From Cordia subcordata (taxonomy: Eukaryota > Streptophyta > Magnoliopsida > Boraginales > Cordiaceae), in assembly GCA_028554755.1 (NCBI GenBank), contig JAPTOF010000016.1, forward strand, positions 3,571,001 to 3,635,000: a stretch of 64,000 bases of DNA, given 5' to 3'. Shown one piece after another: positions 36,280 through 48,476 of the stretch; position 1 is the stretch's first letter; each line of letters starts with the position of its first letter. A program made the position numbers and the translations under genes. Under the pieces are notes generated by a model. It saw only the letters and a program-made list of their open reading frames with translations, searched no databases and was not told the origin of the DNA.

Positions 36280-37700
36280 ACTTTATCTTATATTAAGACC
36301 TCTATATTTGCGTTCCTAAAGATTATTAGAAAGACGAGTTAAACAGTAATTTATTATAGTTAAAAATTTAGAGTTTGAATTTATGTCTTCTGATCATAAT
36401 ATTATTTAACCCGTAACTAATAGAACACATATGTTGGGGACTACACTTGCTATATCAAAGTCCAAGACCTTGCAATAAATTTAAAATAATTTTATTTAGG
36501 GTAAATTTCTCATTTTAAAATAAAAGACAAATAATTCTATATTTTAAATTTGACTAATCTTCCAATTTCAAATGATCAGTACCTCCGGTAGTGGTACATC
36601 TCCTATTTATTTTATTTTTCAGTTTAGATATTTTATCCGACCACTTCAAATTTCTCATAAAAAAAATATATCTATTATTAAAAACTCATCAAAAATAAAA
36701 TTTGATAAAATAGATATATATATATATATATTATCCTAACATAAACATAAAAATTTATGTAAAATTACTCATTTATGCCGCGCAAAGCACGATTATACTC
36801 TAGCCACTTATGATTGTAAGGTTTCATTCATCCATTGCATAACCCTACCATAACAAATATTGTCGGGCACTAATTCACATCTAGATTGTGCTATTGGATT
36901 AGAGTTTACAGTTTTGGATATATTTGATGTGGTCCTATTTTTAATCCTTTTTGATTAAAAAATACAGTTAAGGTGGCCTTAACTAACATCTAGATTGATC
37001 CAAGAGATAAATTTTAAATGATATAAATAAACTACTCAGCAAAAGATGAGTGCTGGCAAATACTATATTAATTTTTATTCCAAGTCACTCGCAAGTAATA
37101 TATATTTGTTGACAATAATGTTTCATGGGCAATTACGCAAGATTAATCATTTTAATGCACGATCTGCTCATAATATGAGAAGCAAATTTTCAATAAAATA
37201 CGTAACTAATTAACAAACAATCATTATTATGACAAAATTACAGCTCCCAGTTCTTCTTCATAATTACTAATTACAAAAACAAAAATTAAGAAGCAAAGAA
37301 TTTTTTAGAAATCTTGCAAGAATTATTCATTCTTTTTTCCTCTAATAGATAGTCAAAACTTCATTTAATTTGAATCCTACCAAGAGGTCAATTAGAGATC
37401 ATAAGTTGATACAAAAATAACAAAAAATTTTCTTTTGTCTCTCAAGACGATTGAAAAATAAAAAAATAGTTAATACGTATTTAAAGATAGCTATATATTT
37501 ATAAAATAACGCCTCAATTCATCCTTCGCCAGATTTGAAGATTTATATAGTTCCAAAAGAGTAAACTGAACGTGAATGTTCCAAATAAGATTTATTTATA
37601 GACGAGATTTTTACTGTACAAGAGACATAAACAAACAAACAAAAAACTATTTACAACAAATAATGGATTAGACGCGCAATTGCTTACATGGTTATGTCAT
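36280..37700. other. Intergenic sequence left of the VQ gene
   Basis: AT-rich with no supported gene. A short TA run lies at 36715-36731. Confidence 0.45.
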
Positions 37701-37729
37701 CACTAATTATTCAATGTGGGGCCCCCATT

Positions 37730-38602
37730 CATTGAAAAGAAAAGCAAAATCCTCTCATTTCCTTCCCTTTCCTTTCCATTTCCTCCTCATTTCCCCCCGT
37801 TGACCAACACCTCACCCCTCTATACACACACACACACACAAAACACACATCGACCTTTTTCCAGCTTCGCTGTTTCCACAAGAGTAAAGGAAAACATAGA
37901 TAAAGAAGAAGAAAGGTGGGGAAAGAACCAAGCAGAGGAGACGAAAGCAAAGGAAAGGAAAGGAAACGAAATCTTTCCAAGCAGTGAGTCCACGTGGCGC
38001 AGCAATCAAGGCAGTAAATTGCTCTCTCTTCTCTCATTTCGTTTCTCTCCATTTTTGCTGTTTTCTGCAACTTATTGATAAAAAAAAAGCTGGGATTTTT
38101 AGGGTTTTTTTTTTTTTTAAATAAAGCATCAACAAAAAGGATAAAGATTGAATTTTTATGCTGCTTTTGGGTTCTGTAAAGGAAAAGGAGATTTGGGTAT
38201 TGTTTGTTGTGGTCAGAAAATGAACTGTTTGTTGAGAGTTTGATGCTGATTGGATAAAGGGTTTTGGTGGGTTTTACTAACGAGGAAGCAAAAAGTTGAA
38301 AAGGACTTGTGCTTTTTGATGCTTCATTTTCAATTTCAAGGCCTTATTTTGGTTATGTTTGTTGGGGATCAGTTGTAAATTTCTTGAGCTGATTGGTTTC
38401 TTAGCTTGAACTAAGTTCTGGGTTTGATTGAAATATGCATATGCTATATGGGGATCATGCTTTTGAGCTCAAGAAATAAGCTTTTGAGTACAGTTTGGAA
38501 GCTCTAGTATGGTTTAAATTTCTGGGCTGTTCTTCAAGAAGTAAGATCTGGTTGAGATTATATTGTTTGGAATTAAGGTCTTGGAGCTACAAGGTGGTTG
38601 AA
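37730..38602 (+). promoter_or_regulatory. Probable promoter and 5' leader of the VQ gene
   Basis: C/T-rich sequence at 37750-37820, a CA run at 37825-37840 and purine-rich sequence at 37880-37975 precede the coding region. No clear TATA box was found. GT...AG pairs that could bound a leader intron exist, but no single one stands out. Confidence 0.35.
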
Positions 38603-39667
38603 ATGGATAATTCGAACCGGCCGATGAATCGACAGAATGATCTGTTGGGTGTGAATAAGATGGGGAAGAATATAAAGAAGAGTCCGATCCACCAACCGAA
38701 TTTTGTAAATGCTGCTAGGCAGCAACCGCAGCCTCAGGTATATAACATTAATAAGAATGATTTTCGAAGCATAGTTCAGCAGCTGACAGGTTCACCTTCA
38801 AGAGAACCCCCACCTAGGCCACCTCAAAATCCGCCAAAACCACCAAGTAGTCGGTTACAAAGAATACGACCTCCGCCTTTGACGCCAATAAATAGGCCCT
38901 GGATGCCCATTCATCCTCCAGCCCCTGTTCCGGGGCCAATGCAGCCTCCAGCAATGGTAGCAGGGGCTTCTAATAACAACTATGTAAGACCTGCACCCCC
39001 GTATGGTCAACATCTACCATCTCCGCCTGTGTTGCCGCCTACCTCTAATGATGTTTGGGGAAATACAGCTGAGTCACCTATTTCCATCTACATGCGATAC
39101 CTTCAAAATTCAATGATAGATTCAGGGACAGGACAACCACGGTCGCAATTGCAACAACGGCCTCAGCCTCTGCCACAACCTCAAGTTCAGTCAATGTCTC
39201 AGGGTTCAGGTCAAAACCAACCCCAACCTCAGGCACCTGGTCTACTTCCACCTCCCCCTGGCCCAGCTATTCCATCTCCTAGGATGAATGGTCCTCCTTC
39301 ACTACCATCTCCACGTGGGAATGTTCCTTTACGTTCTCTTCCATCTCCTCGGATGAATGTTCCTTCCTCTCAGTTTCCATCTCCTCGAATTAATGGTCCT
39401 CCTCCCCTTTTACCCTCCCCTAACTCTCAGTTCTATTTGCCATCACCTTCTGGTTTCCTGAATTTGTTGTCGCCCCGTTCACCTTATCCATTTTCACCTG
39501 GGTATCAGCACCCCCCACCTCAGTCACCAAACTTCTCATTTTCTCCCCTGCCACAATCCAGAATATTGGGTCCCAGTCCTCAATTTCCTCCTTCTCCTGG
39601 TTATGGATTTCCATTATCCCCTTCTGGATTTTTCCCTATTTCAAGTCCAAGGTGGAGGCAGCAATAG
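38603..39667 (+). CDS. IKU1: VQ-motif protein, HAIKU1 (IKU1/VQ14) type
   Basis: Nuclear transcription cofactor family. In Arabidopsis HAIKU1 partners the WRKY factor MINI3 to promote endosperm growth and seed size. The 354-residue protein opens MDNSNRPMN. It has the VQ motif FRSIVQQLTG at residues 54-63 within the HAIKU-type block VYNINKNDFRSIVQQLTG. A conserved RLQRIRPPPLTPINRP block (about 84-99) and WGNTAESPISIYMRYLQNS (152-170) follow. The C-terminal half is proline-rich with repeated PSPRMN/PSPR units, ending SGFFPISSPRW. No intron in the coding part. An in-frame ATG at 38495 would add 36 residues, but the family N-terminus starts at 38603. The region 37700-38600 looks like a pyrimidine- and CA-rich leader that may hold a 5' UTR intron. 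The seed-size role is by homology. Confidence 0.93.
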   Translation: MDNSNRPMNRQNDLLGVNKMGKNIKKSPIHQPNFVNAARQQPQPQVYNINKNDFRSIVQQLTGSPSREPPPRPPQNPPKPPSSRLQRIRPPPLTPINRPWMPIHPPAPVPGPMQPPAMVAGASNNNYVRPAPPYGQHLPSPPVLPPTSNDVWGNTAESPISIYMRYLQNSMIDSGTGQPRSQLQQRPQPLPQPQVQSMSQGSGQNQPQPQAPGLLPPPPGPAIPSPRMNGPPSLPSPRGNVPLRSLPSPRMNVPSSQFPSPRINGPPPLLPSPNSQFYLPSPSGFLNLLSPRSPYPFSPGYQHPPPQSPNFSFSPLPQSRILGPSPQFPPSPGYGFPLSPSGFFPISSPRWRQQ

Positions 39668-40140
39668 TCCTATTCGATAACCTACTGACGTTGCAGGGGT
39701 CCATGATTGATTCTTCAGTGACTTTCATCTTCGTCTTCTGTGCTGGTACTGCTCGAGTGGAATGTGATAAGCCCTGTCACTGTAAGAGGTCTTATCTATA
39801 GGATGTAGTCTTTACTTAGTTCCTGATTTTGTTTTACTTGTACTTGATTCCAAAGAATGTTTTAGAACATAGATCTGTAACAACTGTAATATTTTCATTT
39901 TCTAGACAAGGTATAGTTTAGGTGATGCAGCAAGAATTAGATTTGTTATATGAACACTTGCACAGAGCTGTAAGAGGTAGGACAGGCATATAGAAATAGT
40001 GAGTAGACAGTATGCTTAAATTGTTTTTTGTTTTCCTGTAATTGGCTTTCAATTAAATATATGGTTACTTCTGTTTAGCTTCTTCTTGGATTTATTGTTC
40101 AATCATCTATCGCATTGTTGTCTAGTTTCTGGTATATATA
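39668..40140 (+). other. VQ gene 3' untranslated region and flank
   Basis: Sequence after the stop is T-rich, with 'caattaaatatatgg' near 40050 as a possible weak polyadenylation signal. The exact end is unknown. Confidence 0.35.
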
Positions 40141-41650
40141 TTTTATTTTTGATTAAAAGATCTGTGTTTTAAAGGAAACATGGTTATGCAACACCAATAC
40201 ATATGGTGAAGCTAGACACTTCATCAAATAGACATACACATTTCTTTGAGGAAATAGACTAGAAAATTTGGCCTGGAAATGAAAGGGTGGGGGAAGGGGA
40301 AAGCATGAGCGCCACCCCCCCCAAACCACCAAAAAAGAACACACACACACACAAATCTTTCTTCTTCTTGAAAAATTTAGTCTTCTATCTGTCGCTTGTG
40401 TAACCTCCTTCATCAGGTTGTTATGGGAAATTTTGATTAGCAGGGTTGTAGGCTTATTATAGGTTTTTACTTAGTGATTGTCTTAATCCACTTCTTTCAA
40501 TCAAGTCTTGTATATTGTGCAGCCTTCTTCTGTGATATGGGATAGTTGCCGCATCTTTCATGATATTTTTCTCTTCGTTTAAGTGCTCATCTGTCTTAAA
40601 TTTGGGAAAAATCAATTAGTAAGCCAACAGGGAGCATATGAGCTATTTATTGGATGTTGATAATGTCACACGGAAAAAGGTATGCTGATGCAGCACAAAT
40701 GTCTTAAAACATAAGCATTGGTGAGCAGCTTGATGTTCTAGGGATTCAGCTTGGTGCTCTTGAGGCTTGGAGGATTGGTGAATTGCATGATTATTAGACT
40801 AAAGTGGAAAAAAGGGAAATCTAGAAAGTAGAGATAGCGAACTAAGATTTCTTGGATACATCTATTCCCATCATTGAGGAGTCTTTAAGAAGTAGATTAT
40901 TTGGAGGTAGAAACTACTGAAGTAAGATCTTTTCAATTTCGTTTTCCTTTTGTTCTTGTTGGGTGGGGGTTGGAGTGGTCATGGTGGTGGTTCTTGTTGG
41001 GTTGGTGATGTATGTGAAGCATTCGAGAAGCAGAAAGGAAATCATTATCTTAACCCAAAGCTTCTCTGTCCTGGGGTAGAAGCCCATGGCCTTCGATGCG
41101 AAGTGTCCATTAAAGTAGATTGCGAAGTTGCAGAAATGGTAGGCATGAAGCAGTGCAAGCTTGACTTTGGATTTGAGGATTGTTGTGAAGCTTGGAAATC
41201 TGCCTTGCGCCATGTACCTGTTAGCATGTACTAGTATTACTTTATTAGAAAGTCTCTGGTTCTGTAGCTCTGCTTCCATGAGACCTCTACAATCTCAACC
41301 TGGATCAGTCCCCCGTTTTGGCTTCTCCATCCTTTCTCTTTGTTCTTCCTCCCCTTGGCCAATATGCGGGATAGGGGAGCTGAGCAAAGCGGGAGCAGAT
41401 GCCTTGTTGGAGACCAGCCTCTACTCTTTCTCCTTTCTGTTGTTGGGTGAAAGAACATTACAAGTTAAACCCTTGAAATAGAATCTTAAGTTAATAGTAT
41501 CATATAATAACATCTGAGCTCAAATTATGATCCAAAATAATCCAGATCATATTGGAGATAAATAATTTGCTTCCTTCTATGTTTTTGGTTGCTTTGCAGG
41601 CTTGTGGCTGATCATCAAATCTTGAGTAAATATCTTGCATAAGTTTGCTC
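40141..41650. other. Unassigned region with overlapping medium ORFs
   Basis: Less AT-rich than the surrounding intergenic DNA at 40950-41460. Frames of 94-121 codons overlap on both strands (40914-41279 minus, 40950-41234 plus, 41161-41481 plus). None shows a motif I recognise. It could be a decayed gene, a non-coding transcript or transposon debris. Confidence 0.4.
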
Positions 41651-41654
41651 CTGT

Positions 41655-42330
41655 ACTTTTTCTTTTTGGCTGATCGGAAAAGATGAAATTCATTAAACAA
41701 AACTGTTGAAAATTACAAGATTTATCCAACACCAGTATTCTCAAAAACTAAGTAAAAAGCATTCAAGATCTCATATCTTGGGGCATGATTCCAGTTATTG
41801 AGAGACAGGGCCGTTTGAATTGGTTTTTTTCAAAAGTGTTTTTTTTAACAACTTTTGACAAATAGTTTTTTTTTAGAAGCTGAAAATTTTGGCTTCTAAA
41901 AAAAGTTGTATTTGAGTTTTTTTCAAAGTTTTATTTTTTTTAGAAATCAAATTAAATAATTATATCAAATTTAAAGTAACTTTTTTTAAAAAAAAAATAT
42001 TTTTTTCTTGAAAAAGAATCAATCTAAATAGGTCCATAATGCCACAGCTAATGCTCTTAGCTAGTCAATCTATCACCTTGTTCACCCTGACAACAACCGT
42101 GAACAAAGCTGATATCTTGCTGACCTCTAATCAAGTTTTTAGCATCGTCCGTAAGGCGACTAACATTCCAGCTAGACATGGATGGAGAGAATAGAATAAA
42201 TTCCAAGGCAAAAATAGAATAAGTTCCAAGGCAATCAGATTCAACGATAACTCTACGCAAAATTGTAAGCAAGCAAGCGTCTCTTAGCGCCAAAGCTTCG
42301 GATTTTATAACTTTTTTTTAACCCTTCCGC
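41655..42330 (-). pseudogene. LINE-derived RNase H (RVT_3) relic with 3' tail, split by a MITE
   Basis: The minus-strand frame at 42330-42057 gives ALRDACLLTILRRVIVESDC, then LTDDAKNLIRGQQDISFVHG and QGEQGDRLTS. This is the plant RVT_3 RNase H pattern (A.rEgl..a, v..EsD, D...L......v...hv.RegN..ADrlA). The N and V of 'GNxVAD' are lost. After the MITE at 41808-42035 the 3' end continues with 'tttaatgaatttcatcttttccgatc' and an A-rich tail (T/C-rich on the plus strand near 41660), typical of plant LINE 3' ends. Confidence 0.65.
41808..42035. mobile_element. Tourist-like MITE inserted in the RNase H relic
   Basis: Termini GGGCCGTTTGAATTGG and CAATCTAAATAGGTCC belong to the family at 33475. Flanking triplets are ACA and ATA, a probably mutated target site. 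The interior is T/A runs. Confidence 0.75.
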
Positions 42331-42589
42331 CCCTTTTCAATCTCTTACTTCCTGTGAGATTTTAATCTAAGCCATCATTCTTGGAAAAACAATCATTCTT
42401 GGAAAAACAAATATGGCATAAAAATCCTAGAGAATGATAGGGTGACCTTGCATAAAATTTTGCACCCTAAGTCACTAGTGAATCAGCATCTGAATCAGAT
42501 ACTAACGGGGAAAATCGTTGTACGAAACTATTACTATGTGCATGGTCATGAGAGCAGTATAAAATGGGTTCCTGACAGGATGGCTGTAT

Positions 42590-42711
42590 ATTTTTTTTAG
42601 AAGACAAGATTTTGAACTTATTAAAAAAAATATTTTTTTTCAAAAGTTTTTTTTTTTAAAAAAAGATTGTTAAGAAAAACATTTTCAAAGAAAACCAATC
42701 TACACGGGCCT
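42590..42711. mobile_element. Tourist-like MITE fragment
   Basis: T/A-run block ending CCAATCTACACGGGCC followed by TAA. The left terminus is missing or unrecognisable. Confidence 0.5.
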
Positions 42712-43144
42712 AATTCATGTGGGTTATCAATAGTGGATTAGGGAAAGGAATAAAATGTTTATTCATTATAATACCGAAAGAGAATTAGTGGAAACTAGTG
42801 GCGTCTAATGCAACGTAATTAGCAAATAGGATTGCGAATGAACTATCATCTAATGTCCACGTTGTAGGATTACCCACTAAGCTGATAATTAAGCTCAATA
42901 ATTAGAGGTACAGCTACTCTATCTATTAGCTCAAAACCATGCATAGGCCACAGAAAAGTGGGGCAAGTAAGATAACTACAAGCAAACAAAAGCAGTGCAC
43001 AATGCATAGACACTTCAATGAGCCCATGACGGTGATTTACTCTTTTTGTTTAAGGGTAAATTATACTAGTAGTCTTCAATATTTTTGAATTCTCATAAGA
43101 GTTTCTTCTGTGTCAGAATTTGTAATTTTAATTTTTTTTTTTAA

Positions 43145-43213
43145 GTAAACCCCCACCCCAACTCAGGACCTCACGTCTAGGGAAGATAGTCTCAACCACT
43201 TGAGCTATCCCTT
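43145..43213 (-). repeat. SINE-like remnant
   Basis: On the minus strand it reads 'gatagctcaagtggttgagac' (box-A-like) followed by 'gaggtcctgagttgggg'. It resembles the fragment at 21573-21672. No target-site copies were found. Confidence 0.4.
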
Positions 43214-43219
43214 AATCTC

Positions 43220-44584
43220 TGTTTTAGAATTTGTATTACGAGTCTCTAATGTATACTTATTATAATTAGTTTTTAATTTGTGATGCACGGGCTATAACAT
43301 AGGTAGCATAGCATATATTTTCTTTTTTGCCAAAAAGATGTATGCAAAAACAGTGTTTGCTTGCGTGTTTCAATTAGATAGGTTGAGATTTACATTTCAT
43401 ATCTTAATGTGTTATCAAATCTGACCAAGAGATTCAGTCAATGGCAGTGATTAATTGCATTTTGGCCATGTAGATGCAAGAAAAAAGAATAATTTAAGAT
43501 GTTATCCTATTTTTATCACTTGATTATCAACTCTTATGTGTATGTCTTATTAGCATGATAAAAGAAAAATTGAAAAATTTCTCAAGTTGTCATGGAAAGT
43601 AGACAAATACATGGAGACAATATTTGAATAATAAAAGTAGGATAACATTAGCATTACCCAAGAAAAATTTGCAAATCAACTCCCACTTAGTTTTGGTAAG
43701 TGATGCCTTTATATAGATGACCAAAAACTACCATACTGACATGTAATATAGCAATGAAATAGTGATAACTAGCTGCAAGATTTTTTGTTGGAAAGATGAG
43801 CAGTAGTTTTATATTTTGTTTTCGTATATAGATACGTAGACATAGTTACTACTATTATTATCTTTCCTGTAAAACATGAGGATAAAGAGTCATGTGACCA
43901 CGCATGTGCCAACTTGAATATCCAGAAAATGTCTCCACAAGATTCCAACAGTCCTTTAAAGCCCTGGGTTGATGACTAGAAAGATATGCTTCATTTGCTT
44001 TGGATTTTTGTGTAAAGTACATTTATGGTGAGGTAAAAAATATGTTAATTGGTCAGTTAATTTTGACTTGACGTCTTTTTTTTACGAATATTTTTCAATT
44101 AGACACTTCAGCCTTTGTAAACTCACCTAGAGAAATACAAACTGGACGAAGTGTCCTTCATAATTCTTAGAAGCTAATTGCTGGCTTGGCCTTCCTTTTG
44201 AACCCAAAAGAAGAAAGCCACGAAATCCAAATTTGATAAAAGAATAGTGGGCCAGAATCCTATTTTAACTAATACTATGTTTTGATGTTCTAACATTACA
44301 TCTTAGCCAAAATATAGGTGTTTTGAGTGAAAATAAATGATTAATATATAATGTTAGAATATTAGAACAAAATATTAATTAAAAGAGGATCAGAAGTTTG
44401 CTCTACACAACTCCTGGCATTGAGTGGCATTACTTTGCTCATTTTTTTTTCTTCTTTTTTTATAACAAAGGATTAGTTCAATTGATAGTGTCTAACCATT
44501 AAAATTTTAATATAACTTAATTAAAGTGATAAATTTTGAATACATATATAAATACTCTCAATGCTGTCAACCTAAAACAAGGAC
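43220..44584. other. Intergenic sequence
   Basis: No gene or bounded element is seen. Confidence 0.45.
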
Positions 44585-44602
44585 AAGAATTGAAATGGAA
44601 TT

Positions 44603-44805
44603 GGCCCCCAGGGGCATAGGTGAGTTGGTAAGTGGCCAGGTGATTAGGGTGGAGACACTCTGACAACGCGATCAGTCAGTGTGGCGATCTCATTGAAATA
44701 TTGTGAAATTTCTTTGGATTTCTACGCGTTGGTCCTCTCGCAGTGCCACTCACGCACATCCTCGATTTACGGGAAAGGGGTTCTCCTTTGGTTAACCCTT
44801 TTAAA
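44603..44805 (+). mobile_element. tRNA-derived SINE, copy 1 (internally deleted)
   Basis: Starts GGCCCCCAGGGGCATAGGTG and carries box A 'aggtgagttggtaagtgg'. It ends 'gttaaccctttt'. An 18 bp target-site copy (AAGAATTGAAATGGAATT) lies at 44585-44602 and 44806-44823. Compared with the copy at 58216 it lacks about 35 bp near the 3' end ('cttcccgcctggttaagggg' region), and box B is damaged ('gatcagtcag'). Confidence 0.88.
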
Positions 44806-44829
44806 AAGAATTGAAATGGAATTTCCGAC

Positions 44830-47420
44830 AAAAAAGAATGGAAATGGATCATGAATAGGTATGATGTCTTATTACTGGCTAGTGTGTCCAGCCACTAGTT
44901 TTTTCTCGTAAATAAGCAGATCATCAATAAGCAAGTGAAAGGCATCCAAAGATTCTATGACAACCAATAATTCTTGTTTTCGTCGTTCGAAAAAAGCGGG
45001 ACTTTGTTGCCTCTGTCTCCTCTTTTTCCTCTCCACACACACAAATAGGCAGACAAATAGACTGTCGTTTTCAGGTTTGTTTTTCTTTTCTATTTTTATT
45101 TTTATTTTTGTTTTTTATTTATTGTGTCGTCCTTCTTAAATGGTCAAGTTGGCAAGTTGCATGACCACCGAAAAAAAAACCGACCTTGGCCTACCAGAAA
45201 GAAGAAATGAGGGAGTCACTTTCTTGGGAGACTTCTTGCTCATGTCATGTTGTTGCTCTCATTAGTGCTGCCCACGTTGTCTAGACTATCAATTTTTCAG
45301 TTGGTCTCCTCCAATGTGTGATCATAGATTAAAGTACATGGCCTCTATAATACTTGCATTCAATTGCTATTTGCGTGGCTATTATTGTTTATTATTATTA
45401 ACCATAAGAGGAATCCAACAGATGAATTTTGATATGTCAAAAGAACGACAAAACATGACCACTTGTTAAACAGTGATATATAACATTACTCCAACAATGT
45501 ATCAAATGACATAAGTGTACTCTAGAGACTTTCTCAACCTTAATAAAATAGGGGTGTCGAGCCCACCTGCTTGATGAATCATGAGACTGGCATAGGAGCA
45601 TTCTTGGAGAAAATTTGAGGGGAGCCACTTCTTCTAGATTTATTAATTCTTAAATCCGGCTATGCCTCCTCGCGGAAGAAAAAAATAAAGGTGCCGAGGT
45701 AATATTTTTTATCGGTCATATTGGTATGATTCACACATAAAATTAATCTTATATGACCAAATGGTAGAATTTTTTTTGTTTTTGTCCCCTACGTTATAGT
45801 ATTGTTATCTACGACACGTCAGTCACATCTATCGAGTCGAAGAAATTGCAGTGTCTTTCAGGAAAATGACTTTGACAAATCGAATGACCAAGTAGTATAT
45901 GCTGTTCCTCACCGCCAAAACACAGACTACACAAACGTCAAAAGCAAAAGCTAATTTCCCAAAAGAACTTGCCGCCAACAACATATCTACTTATCCATTC
46001 CCGAAAAAGATAAAGATATTGTTATACCCCTTTAGTTGTTTAGTTATTTTGGATTGCGTTAGATATTGTCCAAAGTCCTTGAAGTGTGTGGTCTTTCTCA
46101 ATTATACTGTCAAATGTCTCAATTTTATTTTATTTTGTTTAAACTTAAATCCTTGAATAATTGTTATATTCCTGTTAGTCCTTAAAATTTGTGATTCTTC
46201 TCAATTAAATTGTCAAAGTCTTAAATTTTACCTTTTTTATTTAAATATTTGAATGTGTCATAATCATAATATATCTCGTGTGGTCTAAGTGTGACTTTGT
46301 GGGCCACTTTATTTATTTAAATCTTTGTTACAGGCCTTAAAATTTGGCCCACTTCTCATGTCATTCAAGTGTGACCATCTTTAAATTTTTTTTTTCTCAT
46401 TTCAACTCTTGATCTTTTGATTTTCAATTCTGATTGCATGTCATCCGTGAACGAGTGTTGAAATTCACATTCTTCTCACATCAAATTTATCATATAAACT
46501 ACTAGGCTAGCCACTACTCTTGTAAAATGATTGAACAACTGATTTTTGACATAGAATCTTAGTAATTCTTAATGAAAAAACACTTACAATTTATGTTTTT
46601 AAATAACATGTTATGTATCATGTGTCAATATGCATATTCATGTACTTAGCTCGCATAAGATTCATTTTAGTTCCAATTATCAATTATACATCGCACACAC
46701 ATACATCCACATATACAAGGCATCAGGCTTTATTATACCACTTAGCCTACCGAAAAGTTTAGGCTGTAGCACATGCAAAGTGTTTCCGTTGTAGCCTTAT
46801 TTACGCATAAATATACATTTCCTCTTAGAAGAGAAATAAATAATTTATAATATTTTATTATAATTATGTATAATTATAAACACATAATTATTGAATTTCT
46901 CCCATACAATGACATTACAAGAAATTCAAACAATGCCTAGTCTAGCTACAAGGTTTGGAAAATCAGCCAATAGGTGCATTATCCGAGTGACGGTGTGCAT
47001 ACTTTATCTTTCGTCTCACAAATGCGAAGAAATTGGCTGAAAAAAAAGATGAAAACATATTGAGGGAGGTGCTCAATTATTAGAGTTCTTTTACCCAGCA
47101 ACAATACAGGACAATAGTCACAAGGGAAAAGAATCTCAAAAAAAGTCCACTTAAAATATTTACAATATATATCTTTAAAATAACATTAAATAAAATTTTG
47201 TCGGTGAAATTAGTCTTCTAGTTTAATCATTAAAGTCAGTCGATGAATCAATAACATATGACAGTAATAATCATCGTTTGACCTTTTTGAATTTTTTTTC
47301 CTTGATCTAGAGATGTTGGTCCAAAATACTTGAAAGCTCCAGTTAGACATGAAGATGTGAAATGACTCATATATATATATGAGCCATATTGGCAGCTTAT
47401 ACAATTACAAAAATCCTAAT
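44830..47420. other. Intergenic sequence
   Basis: No supported gene. Short hydrophobic frames (44957-45139) and a T-rich region near 46100-46400 show no recognisable motif. Confidence 0.4.
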
Positions 47421-47450
47421 TGATAGGGTGTTTGATTTGGTTTTTTTTTT

Positions 47451-48476
47451 GGAGAAAAATTCACGTTATTCTTCTGTGATATGCGAAAGTATCACATTAT
47501 CTCCTGTGTTTCAAAACTTCAGATCACCCCCTTGTGTTTTTTCAAAATTTATCATGTTAATTCCCTTCATCCATTTTTTTGTCAAATTTGAGTCACATGC
47601 GCTACAATTGCAACTGGCCTAATATTTTTAATTAGTTTGCCCCTCTATTTGGGCGAAAATGTCCTTGACAACACGATTAAAACTTTACTCTTAATATGTG
47701 TATGTGTGTGTATGTGTATGTATATGTATGTATGTATATAGCATTAAATCCTTGATCAACATCATCTTCATCTTCTTCAATCTGCAACCTAGTGAACCCA
47801 AACAAGCTTCAAGCCAAACCTTACTCTTAATATGTGTATGTATATGTATACACACGCGCACGCACGTGCACACACACACACACACAAACACACATATATA
47901 TAGCATTAAGGGTTTTTTCAAGCTTCAAACCAAACGCGACCCAAAACTACTTCCCAATCCCGACTACTCACCAACAAGCCACCACCATAAGAAGCTTCTT
48001 CTCAGCGCGACTTCATTAATATCCTCAAAACTTAGTTCAGCAACTCCAAGCCACAACCATTGTTGAAGACACCGACTTTGAGCTCCTTCTACTGTCATCA
48101 ATGGCCTCCAAAAGCTATGACATCATCAAAATACTTGGCACCCTCTCACGATCACGAATGTGCCAACCACGCAAGCTTTTATATATAAAACTTGCAAGAT
48201 GGGTGTCAAAATGCAAAAAAAAATTCTTGCCCGAAAAGGGGTTTTGTGGGTTGTGGGGAAGAGAAAGTTAGGCATTTTAAGGTATTTATGGCTTATTATA
48301 TTTCAGTTACAAAATAATCATTTCACTCTTAAATTTAACACTGATAAAGTTAAAGTAATGGTAAGGGAGAGTATGTCAAGTTTTGAAAAAACACAAGGGG
48401 TGATTTGAAGTTTTGAAATACAGGGGAGTAACGTGATACTTTCGCATATTACAGGGAGATAACATGAATTTTTTCC
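47451..48476. mobile_element. Non-autonomous Mutator-type element with about 100 bp TIRs
   Basis: 47451-47550 and the reverse complement of 48476-48375 match over about 100 bp, including 'tatgcgaaagtatcac' and 'cccttgtgttttttcaaaa'. Exactly nine T flank each side (47442-47450, 48477-48485). A 9 bp target site with long TIRs fits Mutator-like elements, although a poly-T site is weak proof by itself. The interior has no transposase. It contains a partial internal duplication (about 47685-47745 and 47817-47910), each copy with 'ttactcttaatatgtgtatg' and 'atatagcattaa'. Confidence 0.8.
47830..47886. repeat. 57 bp perfect alternating purine-pyrimidine tract
   Basis: Every base alternates purine and pyrimidine from 47830 to 47886, passing from TA/TG repeats through a CGCGCACGCACGTG core into a CA run. 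Such tracts favour left-handed (Z) DNA in vitro; a role here is inference. Confidence 0.9.

Noticed and set aside
37716..38078. 120-codon frame before the VQ gene
   Set aside because: Composition is low-complexity pyrimidine, CA and purine tracts, with overlapping frames on the other strand. It fits a promoter and leader, not a protein.
47698..48066. 122-codon frame
   Set aside because: Its first half is CA/TG repeat translation inside a non-autonomous transposon. No domain is seen.
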